A program made the translations under genes and the position numbers. A DNA stretch of 64,000 nt from Juglans regia (taxonomy: Eukaryota; Streptophyta; Magnoliopsida; Fagales; Juglandaceae): assembly GCF_001411555.2 (NCBI RefSeq), contig NC_049904.1:27603370-27667369 (forward strand). The letters are read 5' to 3'. Each line of letters opens with the position of its first letter. Within the stretch, counting starts at the first letter, position 1. Below the pieces are notes generated by a model, which ran no database searches, was not told the DNA's origin, and worked only from the letters and a program-made list of their open reading frames with translations. Below, piece by piece: positions 1 to 10,549 of this stretch.

Positions 1-1660
1 GTACAAAAAAAAAAAAAGAATGAAAAAAATTAAAAAAAAATAAAGAAAAAATATTTTAATATAATAGAAAAAAGAATTCTACTTATCATTCTTTATAGGG
101 CCTACACTACATATCAATATGTGATTTATCATTCTATTTAAACACACACATATTGATAAGACTATAAGCCGATCGGTCTGAACTGGAGAAACAGATCGGG
201 CCGACCATTTCGGTTAGGACCGAACTGGCCCCAAGTTGAGACCGATCGATCTCGGTTCAAGAAATTTCATTTTTTCGATTTTCGGTCCAAGTCCCGAGGT
301 GGGGATTTCCCAAACCGGACTAACCGAATAAGAAAATATATATTTTTAATTTTTAAATATATTATATATATTATTTTATATAATAATTATACAATTAATT
401 GTGTAATTTTCATCTAACCTATCACCATTAACAATAAAATTTTAAATATGTAATTATAAATTAATATTCTATTGATTAACTAATGTATATTATTAATTAA
501 CCTATCATCAATTCACCATTACCTAATTACTAACTTCTACATCTATGATCTAATTAAAGTTATTAGATAATTTTTTAGTAAAATACTTAAATTGTAAGTA
601 AATATAAAGTAATTACAAATATTATTGTAAATTGTAATAAACTAATGTATGATATCAATTAACTATCTTATCACCAATTCACCATTAACTAATTACTAAC
701 ATCTATAGCTATGATCTAATTAAAGTTATTAGATAAGTTTTTTGGTAAAATATCTAAGTTGCAAGTAAATATAAAGCATGTATGAATGGGAAACTACGAA
801 TAATTCAATTATTTATAGTTCATATACAAATATAAAAAGTTTAATATAGCTCATTATGTATTAATTATCGTAATACATTGACATAATCTAAATTAGTAAC
901 AAATTAACAATTAATATCATCAAGTAAATTAATCGTTTAGTTCTTAAACTTATCTTAACTCATCATTACAGTTTGGGATATATAATATTTGGTTAGCTGA
1001 TCTCTCTCCAATAATAAGAAAAAAAAAAATGTTGATCGCAAGTTTACATTGAGTTTCATGATGATCCTGGCGCTGTTAGACATAAATATCTGTATTCTTA
1101 CTGGGAGACACCTTTATCAGTGTGTTCACCATGCATGCTTGCTTTAGGGCGCAGTAAGATTTCTTCAGTAGCTTGCAAAAACATCATTCAATGATTGGTT
1201 TTCGTTTTGGAAAATACTATTCTCACATAAATGTTTTACCGAAAACTTTTACCGAAATTGTATTTTATTTTATTTTTATTTTTATTTTTACTTGGTGATT
1301 AAGGAATGTTTTTAAATGAATTTATGAATTTTTTATATTTTTTAAAAATATTTAAAGTGTTTAAAAAAATGATTGAAAAAAAAGTAAAAAAAAAAAAAAC
1401 ATTTGCCTTTCTGTAGAAATGTGGGTGTAGCAGTTTCCTTTGGTTTTTTGCTCATCTGAACAAGTTCTTCCCCGGAACAGGTTACTTTTTGTACAGAATC
1501 ATTGTTTTTACTGTTTACAGTGGATTATTATCTATCAATAGCGCAACCATGCACCAAGATCTTGTTGTTTCTCCCTAATTAACCAGTGTTCTTGAACAAT
1601 CTTGTCTTTCCATCTGGATAGTCATTGGTTTTTTTTTTTTTCCTTTTGGCATATGAATCG

Positions 1661-1830
1661 TTAAACGATTTAGAAATGAGTTGAAATAATTTTAAATAAG
1701 TTGAATAAAATATTATTTTTTAATATTATTATTATTTTAAAATTTTAAAAAATCAAATTGTTTATTATATTTTGTGTCAAAATTTAAAAAAATTATAATA
1801 ATGAGATGAGATAAATTTTTAATCCAAACC
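1661..1830. mobile_element. MITE-like repeat, family A
   Basis: The segment is AT-rich. It has a GAGTTGAAAT/GTTGAATAAAATATTATT left part and a right part ending AATGAGATGAGATAAATTTTTAATCCAAAC. The same layout recurs near 32829, 40322, 41617, 49585 and 62195 in either orientation. Coding capacity is absent. Exact ends and target duplication could not be fixed by eye. Confidence 0.55.
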
Positions 1831-2218
1831 TGGAGTAAATTATCTCCTTGCAAAAATAGATGTGCAACTCAACATTTTTTGAGGATTTAGGCAGTACGGA
1901 TCAGATAGAAGATTGCCTAGACAATTGGATCTATATTACTTTACTTCTTTTGGTGATATGTTCTTTAGTTTATATTCAAGAACAAAGAGAACAAACCTAA
2001 TTATTTATTTTCTGTAGTCATATGGAAAGTATTGCATATAAAGCCAGATCTTAGAGAGCCACACATGTGAAGGACTCATGTATGGTGACTTTCTAAATTT
2101 TTCCGTAGGTGGACAATCAAAAGGTTTTGAGGCTAATCAAATTGGGATACAAACAGTCGTGAGAGTTTTGCTTTTATGTTCACCGCGAGAGGAACCGGTT
2201 GAACACTAGGATCATTTT

Positions 2219-2545
2219 TAGGTTGTGTTTGGATGTTGAATTGAGTTCAATTTTTTATGAATAATAGTGAGTTGAATAATAGAGGGTATTATGTATAATC
2301 CATCTAAATTGAGTTTAAAATGTATTTAGATATTAAAATAAGTTTAATACTTTTTATAAAAATTTGAAAAAGATTGTGAGTCTTACGTATAAAGATGTTT
2401 TAAATTAAAAAAGGTTATGGGTCCCACGTGTAAGAAGGTTTTGAGTTGAGATAAGTTTAATAATTTGAGAGTTGGATGTTTGGATGTTAGACTAGTTTAA
2501 AATTAAACTGAACTCAGCTGAGTTTGAGAACCAAACGCTCAAAGC
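2219..2545. mobile_element. MITE-like repeat, family B
   Basis: The left end reads TGTGTTTGGATGTTGAATTGAG and the right end reads CTCAGCTGAGTTTGAGAACCAAACG, which gives an imperfect terminal inverted repeat. A related copy in inverse orientation occurs at about 53270-53535, sharing the GTCCCACGTGTAAGAAGG-type core (there as its complement). It is non-coding. Confidence 0.55.
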
Positions 2546-3411
2546 AATTTCAGTAGAAACTTACATTAAACTCTTCACAGGTTATGGAGTTTAAAGAAAC
2601 ACAGTAAATTGGTTATTTCCCATCTTCAAATTCAAGATTGGACAGAATTGTGGTCTGAAATAGTATAGCGTTATAAGAGTTATTTCCCTGATTGCTAACC
2701 TCATGGGGGTATATTTGAAAAGATTAATCCGAGTTAGGTACAAAAGTAAAACGAATCAAGTTGAAGGTATTGTAAAATCAAATTTCAGAATGAAAAAATA
2801 CTTTAACCACAAAGAGATTTTATAAAAGAAAATGAACAAATTAATGTGACTTGATGTGTTCCGTCAGATTTTAAAGTATACGTTGTTAGAAAGTCCCTTT
2901 GGAGTCATCCAATATGTATCAAGAAATGCTCAAAACATCTATTATTGGATATATCAGTTCATTGAAACTCGGTCTGCAAGATACAACCTGTTTGGGCATT
3001 ACTTATCACAGCAGCCATTTCAGATTTTGAAAGCCATAGACCGGTGAATTATACAAAGAAGAACAAGTATGTACTTTACTGCCAAGTGACCATGGAAAGT
3101 AAAAGAGCTCCTCAGTAACAAAGCTGTATACTGTCAAAGCATAGATCAGGAAAGATACCATCCGGTGAGATTTTCAAATAGTACATGTTTATAAGGGAGA
3201 AAAAATGACATAAAAATAAGTAGAATGCTCCTCTGTTTCAAAATACATTGCAGTTCTCACTGTGCACAAAGTTTATACGCATGAGAATTACAATGAAAAG
3301 GTGTAAATTCTGCAGAACTGCTCTTAAACAAGCATATTTGAAAGAATTAGGAAACACTCATAAGATAGCCTATAAAGAAGCATAACTGTGGGGAATCCGA
3401 ACCTTGATTCA

Positions 3412-4536
3412 CTAAGTCAAAGCATTGGCACCGGCAACAATCTCCAATATCTCACCCGTGATTTTAGCCTGGCGTTCCCTATTGTAGAGCATAGACAAAT
3501 TCTTCTTCAACTCCATTGCATTATCAGTTGCACTGCTCATGGCACTCATCCTAGCAGCAAGCTCACTAGCCAGTGATTCCTGCAATGCCCTCAAAATCTG
3601 GCTGTTCAAATAGAGAGGCAGCAAAGCATCGAGAATCTGAACTGGGTCCTGCTCAAACTGCAATATGGGCGAGAAGTCCGCTGTCTGAGTCCTTACAGCA
3701 TCTCTCTCCACCGTCAGTTTCCCTTCCTTGGTTGTAAGCCTGAAGAACTCGTCCTCAGCAGCATCCACACACGTTCCATTAACATCACAAATCTCTCCCT
3801 TTGGCGAGAGAGGAAGCAAGGTATGAATAACTGGATCGGACTTGACCAACGACACGAATTTGGTGTACAAAAGTTCCACCTTATCCACCTCTTCACTAAC
3901 GAAGAGTGAGAAAACATCATCAGCAATAGCCTGCGCTTCTTTAGCAGTAGGGAGTGTGTTACCTTCAATAAACTTATCAACCGGAATATAAGGCCTCCGA
4001 AGGAAGTATGTGTTGCCCTTTTTACCGACACTAATAACAGTATAATCAAGACCAAGACCCTTCAGTTCAGCAATCCTGGCTTCGGCTTTCTTAATAATTG
4101 AATTGTTGAAACTGCCACAAAGACCCCTATCACCGGTGACAACAACCAAGGCAACCTTTTTGACGGGCCTAACGTTGGTGAGAGGGGCATCAATGTCTTC
4201 AGTTTGTAGCTGCTCATTGATGTTGTATAGAACTTCTACCAGAGTTTCTGAGAAGGGTCTGCCATTAACCACGGCTTCTTGGGCTCTTCTGACTTTAGCA
4301 GCAGCAACAAGCTTCATAGCCTCAGTGATCTTCTGGGTGTTTTTTACAGAATCAATACGGCCTCGCAGCTCACGAAGACCACAGTGGATCGGGGTCCCCG
4401 ATCGAGAGGGGCTGCAAGAGGGCGAATTATGGGAAGGAAGCTGAAAAGGGTTGAGAAAGGAGCGGAAAGAGAGTGAAGAAGCATCAGAAAGAGAAGGTTT
4501 TGAAGGCACCCACATTGTCAAATTTGAGCAGGACAT
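3412..4536 (-). CDS. ATPC: ATP synthase gamma chain, chloroplastic
   Basis: This encodes the gamma subunit of the chloroplast CF1 ATPase, the rotating shaft that couples thylakoid proton flow to ATP synthesis. One uninterrupted exon gives 374 aa, the usual family length. The start chosen is the Met opening MSCSNLTMWV at 4536. An upstream in-frame Met at 4572 would add 12 residues unlike known transit peptides. Residues 1 to about 51 are Ser/Pro-rich and look like a stroma transit peptide. The conserved N-terminal helix LRELRGRIDSVKNTQKITEA follows at 54-73, GDRGLCGSF lies near 135-143, and the C-terminal helix ends EILEIVAGANALT. The redox-regulatory loop GEICDVNGTCVDA is intact with Cys250 and Cys256, which correspond to Cys199/205 of the mature protein. 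This is the thioredoxin-controlled disulfide of plant CF1 (known of the family). An acidic AAEDE segment follows. Confidence 0.96.
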   Translation of the reverse strand: MSCSNLTMWVPSKPSLSDASSLSFRSFLNPFQLPSHNSPSCSPSRSGTPIHCGLRELRGRIDSVKNTQKITEAMKLVAAAKVRRAQEAVVNGRPFSETLVEVLYNINEQLQTEDIDAPLTNVRPVKKVALVVVTGDRGLCGSFNNSIIKKAEARIAELKGLGLDYTVISVGKKGNTYFLRRPYIPVDKFIEGNTLPTAKEAQAIADDVFSLFVSEEVDKVELLYTKFVSLVKSDPVIHTLLPLSPKGEICDVNGTCVDAAEDEFFRLTTKEGKLTVERDAVRTQTADFSPILQFEQDPVQILDALLPLYLNSQILRALQESLASELAARMSAMSSATDNAMELKKNLSMLYNRERQAKITGEILEIVAGANALT

Positions 4537-7500
4537 GGTTTTTACTGGGTTTTTGGGCTCTGGGAAGGACAAACAATGGTAGAGAAGAGAAGGTGAAGAG
4601 CAGAAAAGAGAGTCTGCTATGTGGTTTTGGTTTTTCTTTTGTTTGAGTCTTATCTACATGCCTCTGAGATGTTCTTCTGGTACCTAAGAAAGAGTGGAAT
4701 GAGTGGAGGGAGAGAGAGAGAGCGTGGATGAGGTTTGGGATAAGGATTTTGACCGTTGGAGATTGCTTGGGGCAGGACTTTACTTCTCATTTTTATCATC
4801 GGTTCACGGTGGGGTCCTCTCTCACGTGGCATAAACTGAGAGGGATACTGTCTCTGTTACATTTAAGAGTCTCCCCATCCCGAAAGGCATATACAACGAT
4901 GCGACTGGGATCCTTTCTGAGCCAAAATGAGTTCAGTAAATCCTGGAACTTACACTTTTCATAGACATCATTCTCACGTGTTTTTACTCAACGGATAACT
5001 GGATTCTAATAATTTTCACTCCGTATTTTAGTGAATTTTAACTCAATAATTATTTTAATTAATTTAAATATTATTTTTTTTATTTTAAATTTATTAAATT
5101 TTTTTTTGGTTTATTTTATAATTTTTTTAAATTGTAAAAATTATTTTATTATATTTTATTAATATTAATTATTGTTTTACATTTAAATTTCTCTTAATTT
5201 AAATTAGTTGTTTGAGGGTTTTAAAATTTTTGTGTTGTTGGATTTAATTATTTTTATTTTACTTAGTCACTGTGTTTAAATTAATTTTATTTAAACTGTT
5301 ATTTTGAAATAATTTTCATTAGATTAATTTTGTGACCCAAGTTGTGAGGATTGGATCTCATTTATTTTCCTCTATTTTTCTTTTTCCTCTTTTTCTTCTT
5401 TCTTTTTCTTCTAGAACCCCTTCCTCCCGCACACACGAGCCTCTCTCTCCCTCACCTCGTGCATTTTTCTTCTCCTCCCCAGCCCGCCGCCTTGCGCCTC
5501 CGTCTGGTGACACCGCCCTGCACTCGACCTTCCCCACCCTCCGGCTACCTCTCCCTCCGGTTTTTAGCTCCTCACTCGCCGGCATTCTCCTCCATGCACG
5601 GCATGAAGCAACGGCATTCTCTTCACTCCAGCGCCGCCGTCGCGCCACCTCTGGCCACAATTTCTTCACCACTTCATCCTCGACCTCCTAGCAATCTAAT
5701 GCACCCATCCTCAGCCCTGATCTGCCACTGGTGAAGCTCATTCATCAACATTTCATTTTGGACATTTTAGTCTTCAACCACCCTCTACGCCGCCACCCAC
5801 GGCCAGCCACCACCAACATTGGCTTCACTGACATCCCTAAGCCCTTCCTTATCAATCTCGGGTCTTGGTTTGTCGCTGTTCAAAAGTGAGATTTTGAGAC
5901 CTACGGCCACAATGTATTTTGCACTATTCCGTTACTGTGTCGCCACTTCTAGCACCTCCGTGATCTTTCAAAAATTTTATTAGAGCATTGTAAGTATTTT
6001 TCTAAAGAACTTTTGAGATTTAAATGTATTTTCGCACTAACTCAAATTTACTATGAATTGGTTGGTTGTGTCGGACTGAGTTCGAGTAGTAAGGGTGGTT
6101 GGTTGGATTGAATGATGGAATTGTTTGTGTGATTGGTTTATGTTATGAGATTTGTTGGTTGTTTCGGGTTTAAATATTGGTGTTTTGAGTTTGACGTGGG
6201 TTATGGTGGATATTGGTGATTTTAGGAAGTGATGATATATTTTGAGATTATGAAAGTTTTAAGTTTTGAGGAATTAAAATAGGTTATTTAATAAGCTTAT
6301 GCTTAAATATCGAAATCCGTAATTAATTGAAAACTTACGAAAATTACGTGATTATTTTTATAGGTGACGATTTATAGTCGATTCGACATTTTTTAGGAAA
6401 ATTCTGAAAAGCTAAGTCGTCCAGGTAAGCGGGATTTCTATGCTAGATTTGCATAAAAATAAAATGGGTTGGGGTTGATTTTTGTAAATATGCATGTTTT
6501 ATTATGAAAAGATATTTGAACTACCTCAGTTATTTGTTCTGCATTACTCATGAAATTCTGTTTAAGAATAAAGTATTTTCTAGCATGACTGGTGTAGACA
6601 TGAGCTATTTTGCATTTTGCTTCTGAACTGTGCAAAAGAGAGCGAATATGAAAGTTTGTGCATAAAATTATGTTTTGTGATTTCTGAAAACTTTGTTCTG
6701 CTCTGAAGATGTTCTGTACTCTGATATGATGTGATTTTTGAAAATTATGTTCTGTTATGAAGATGTTCTTTATTCTAATATGATGTAATTTGTGAAAACT
6801 TTTGGCATGACATTCTGAGTCGGGATGTGGTTTGTGGATGTGACCTATTTGACCTACCACGAGTGCTAATAGTGGCTTCTGTTTGGGATGGTACCAAATG
6901 TTCTGTTTCTGGTGCACCCATTTTGGAAAGAAAGTTGTTTTTCTAGTGGTCTTTCATGTGTGCACACTCGGGGCTTCGAGAATAAATAAGGAAAGATTCA
7001 CATTCTGTTTCTGCTCGGTTAGCTACCGAGGGTTGCACAACCCTACCACGGGGGTTAAACATGGCATCTGATGTGATATGATGTTCTGGTATGATGGTGG
7101 TCAGTTATGCTATGCCAAAAGACTTTGAATAAGAATATTTTTTGAAACTTTCGCTCTGATATTTTTGATAACATGTTCTGACTCTTCATTCTGAAAATAA
7201 AAAATGTTTTGTTCTGCATTCTGAAATCTGTAAATGCTCATGTTTGCATAGTAATATATGTTCTCTACTTACTGAGTAGTTGATAACTCACCCTCATCTT
7301 ATCTCCAATATTTTCAGATGATTTTTTGGATATTTCAGCTGATGATCAAAACTATGAAGAATTGAGTGAGATGACTTAAGAATAGAAAGTTTTCGATGAA
7401 TATTGGTGATTTTTGATAATTATATTGTTGAAATGTGAGTTTAAGTGACATGTAGAAAAGTTGGTAATTTTTGGGGTTACTATATTGAGGATTTTATATA

Positions 7501-10332
7501 CGAATATGTGTGATTAATTAAATTTAAAGTCTTTACGTTTGATTTGAAGTTTTTGGAAGAGTATTAGTAATGTTGGAGTTGATTATCAGATAATATGAGT
7601 TAACTCTCCGGACCCTCGAGGACAGGGCGTTACACTTTATCTTGTTTGTTGATACATTTTTCCCATCAATTGAGCTATCAACAGTACGATTGAATGGCCC
7701 ACGATGATGGCTTTAGCGTTGATACAATGTTCGGATATTCATCTATGAAATAAATAGTAATTAAAGCATATAAAATGCAAGTAAAGATAGAGATACAGAG
7801 ATTTACGTAGTTCGGTATAAAAGTCTATGTCAACAGACCATTTGAGGGCAAAATCTACTATGTTAGGTGATTTTACTATCTTTCATAACCCCTCATATCT
7901 CTCAATGCCATGCAGGAAAATAGAATTTCTAAAAAGCTGAAGAGATGCCTCCCTTCTAGAGAGAGTCCCCCAAGATAGTAGAAGTTTTTTCTTGTAGAGT
8001 TATCGGAAACTAGTGCTAAGTGCTACTTGCCTTATATCACTTCCGTGAATCAACTTTCCTTTTAATCCTCAGTTGTCAATAGGCTAAACCCTAGTTCATC
8101 TCATATCCAACATAGTTTACTTGATTCAACCTACTAAGATGCATGGTATTGCTAGTCTAACCAGTATTTGAAGAGAAGCTAATGCAATATAAGTTTTTTT
8201 TTTAGTAATGCTAGAGAGAAGCCATTATAGCAGTGCACACTTTGCACTCACTGCGTGGCTACTTCTAGTTGATTGTTCCCAACACTCACTTGGAAAGATG
8301 TGTGGTCTAGATAATATCACATCATGTGTACAAATGGATGCTCCCAATAATAGCTTCTATCTATATTTATTCTTTTTTTTTTCCTTCTTTCTTACGAAAA
8401 ATTGAAAAATAAACAAAACAAAAGGTAATGGTCCATCTTATTTTGCTGGTTATGAAACAGGTGTCACTCTTGTAGTTGGGACACCTTAAGATTGAATTTT
8501 GACAATTACACATTGAAATTAAAAACACAAGGAAAAGACAGACAATAATCACATCACCACACAATCATATCAGTCTCAATAATTGTAGACATATTCATTG
8601 TCTACTATATATCATATTGAACTTAGTGATGCAGACTCTTTCAGCCCTGAGTAGTACTGGAAGTCTGGAACCTTGGGCCATCAACAAGGTTTTTGGTTTG
8701 TTTTCCCTTATTCTAAACACTGCATTGCTATATCTGATTTTTCTGAATAGAAATAAATCTGAGGGAGGGCAGCTGTCAATCTGTGAAGCAATCAGTTGAG
8801 TTGCCTACATGTAAAAGAGGATCATATATAGAAGATTACACAATCCCTATAATGTATTTTACCATTCATCCACTTGTTGCATTGGTAGATCAGCAAGTAC
8901 ATACTGTCTGAGAGTCCTAAAGTTGGCCTTTTTGGGAACGATTCTGATCTAGTTCATGGCTTATTAGAAGTAGAAAACACCCTTGTGGGATCCTCGCGGA
9001 CATAAAAAGTTCGGAGTCAGTTTGGTAATGATCGAGTGACATTGCTTCTTCATCATTAAACTTGGTGTTTTTGAAGCTTAATTACTTTGCCATGCTAAAC
9101 TCAATTCTCTGCAATGGATCTCATGAATAAGTTGGGTAACAGTGGCCTTTAATGTAGATCTGTCCATCAGGGATTACTCCCTTTAAGCACCATCTGATCA
9201 TCCAATTCAATCACCTCCCCTGAACTACACAGTTTTCTTACTGAAATGGGTAACGAGAGTTATGTATAATGTAATGAAATGAGGTTAAGAGCCATCATCT
9301 TCATAAGATCTCTGGCTTGGTGAAAACGTTACACCAATACTTGCAGGACTGAAATCACATCCTTCCTAACTATCAACCAGCCCTTTCAAAAGCCTTCTAT
9401 CTAAAAAATGAATTTCTTGTATTCAAAATTATCACTGAGGTCCTTAACCTTGCTAATAGATTTCCAAAGATAGATTTTAATGAATTCAGCTGTTAATTAT
9501 GTTAGGTGTCTCTCTTTTACACGTATTTTATGTATATAGGCTACAAAGTCTATACATATTGCTTTTACCATTTTATAAAATACTTTAATTAAAAAAATAT
9601 TACATAAAAATAAATTTATAAAATAACGTGACTTGATGTAATACGTTAGATTGTAAAATTATTTTTATCGCAAAATAAATTTAACGGATCATATGAAAAC
9701 GTTTACTTCGATATAATCAATTTTTACTTCTCATAATAAAATCAATCATGCACCCGTGTGATACACGAAGAAATTATAAATTTTCTGTACTTTTTATTAT
9801 CAAATTAGGAAGCATTTTAAACTCGATTATTAATTAAAATAAATAAGATAGAGAAAGAATACTTAAATGAAAAAATATAAAGTGATATAAACTATTAAAA
9901 TTTTAAATTATCTTATATTTATTTGCATGACTTTTAAATTATTTTAATTTAAGCAACTAAAGTACTCGTGGTTTTTAATGCAAAAGTGGATGCTCCTACT
10001 TCAAAAATTATGTGTTATAGATTTGTATTAAAAAAAAAAAAAGTCATTGAAAGCGTACAGTATTTCTTTTGATAGCCATTAAAAAAAAGTAATTAGTCAT
10101 TAAGAAGAGTAATTAATCTTTAAAAAAATTGAAAGATTTTAATATTATTCAATAATTAATTGATTTAATTATAAAAAAACACTGCTGATAAGATTTCTTG
10201 TTAAAAGTCAAAGCTGGCTGTGCAGACTGCAGAGTTCTTTAAGCAAAGCTGCAAAACCAAATCAGAGCTGCAAGAAGCAATTGCTGATTGTTCGAATTAT
10301 CCTTCTTTGTTTCTTGGAAGTTGGAATGCGTG
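4537..10332. other. Intergenic region without an intact gene
   Basis: The atpC promoter side (4537-5000) includes a (GA)n-like run near 4711-4723. From about 5000 to 5330 the sequence is AT-rich and featureless. A probable solo LTR (5331-7632) is listed separately. From 7640 to 8200 the sequence reads like retroelement non-coding DNA (for example TTTACGTAGTTCGGTATAAAAG near 7802), but I cannot delimit it. From 8200 to 10332 there are only short, unrecognised ORFs and AT-rich tracts. Confidence 0.55.
5331..7632. mobile_element. Probable degenerate solo LTR (Ty3/gypsy type)
   Basis: The stretch opens TGTGACCC and closes GACAGGGCGTTACA, the kind of TG...CA ends seen on plant gypsy LTRs. It contains a polypyrimidine-rich first part, a mid segment GTCGTCCAGGTAAGCGGG and a 3' part typical of such LTRs. 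No primer binding site or polyprotein follows, so it would be a solo LTR. No clean target duplication is visible, and the left border is a guess. Confidence 0.4.
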
Positions 10333-10549
10333 ATGGTAAGCGTTATTACGGCCGTCTTTTTTTACCGTTTAGCTTTTCTGTATATTCACATCTCTATCTA
10401 TACATTTACATATATATATACACACAAAAACTCTATAATGTGTGTGTGTGTGTATTTCTGAGTGAAATCCGTATGAGAAGAGAGCGAGAAATTGAGATTT
10501 TTAGTTTGGATGATGATTTGGTTTGGATTATGATTAGGCGACTGGAAGT
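10326..10549 (+). promoter_or_regulatory. Seven-codon uORF overlapping the GST start codon
   Basis: An ATG at 10326-10328 lies seven bases upstream of the main start (10333-10335), in another frame. After joining the donor at 10336 to the acceptor before 10538, this upstream frame reads ATG CGT GAT GGC GAC TGG AAG TAG. It therefore overlaps the main start and stops within exon 2. If the splice is used as drawn, every spliced mRNA whose leader includes this ATG would carry the uORF. Confidence 0.5.

Larger units (their letters stand above)
1..3411. other. AT-rich intergenic region without a supported gene
   Basis: Only short ORFs with no recognisable domain occur here, and base composition is very AT-rich. 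A segment near 165-440 contains runs of CCGATCGG/GGACCGA-type sequence followed by an AT-rich tail (ATCTAACCTATCACCATT). This resembles segments near 38.6 kb and 40.7 kb, so it is a dispersed repeat. Two MITE-like elements inside this stretch are listed separately. I see nothing else that can be supported. Confidence 0.6.

Noticed and set aside
5332..5734. Overlapping Ser/Pro-rich ORFs in a pyrimidine-rich stretch
   Set aside because: Low-complexity TTTTTCTTTCC/CTCCC sequence inside a probable LTR; no domain or splice context.
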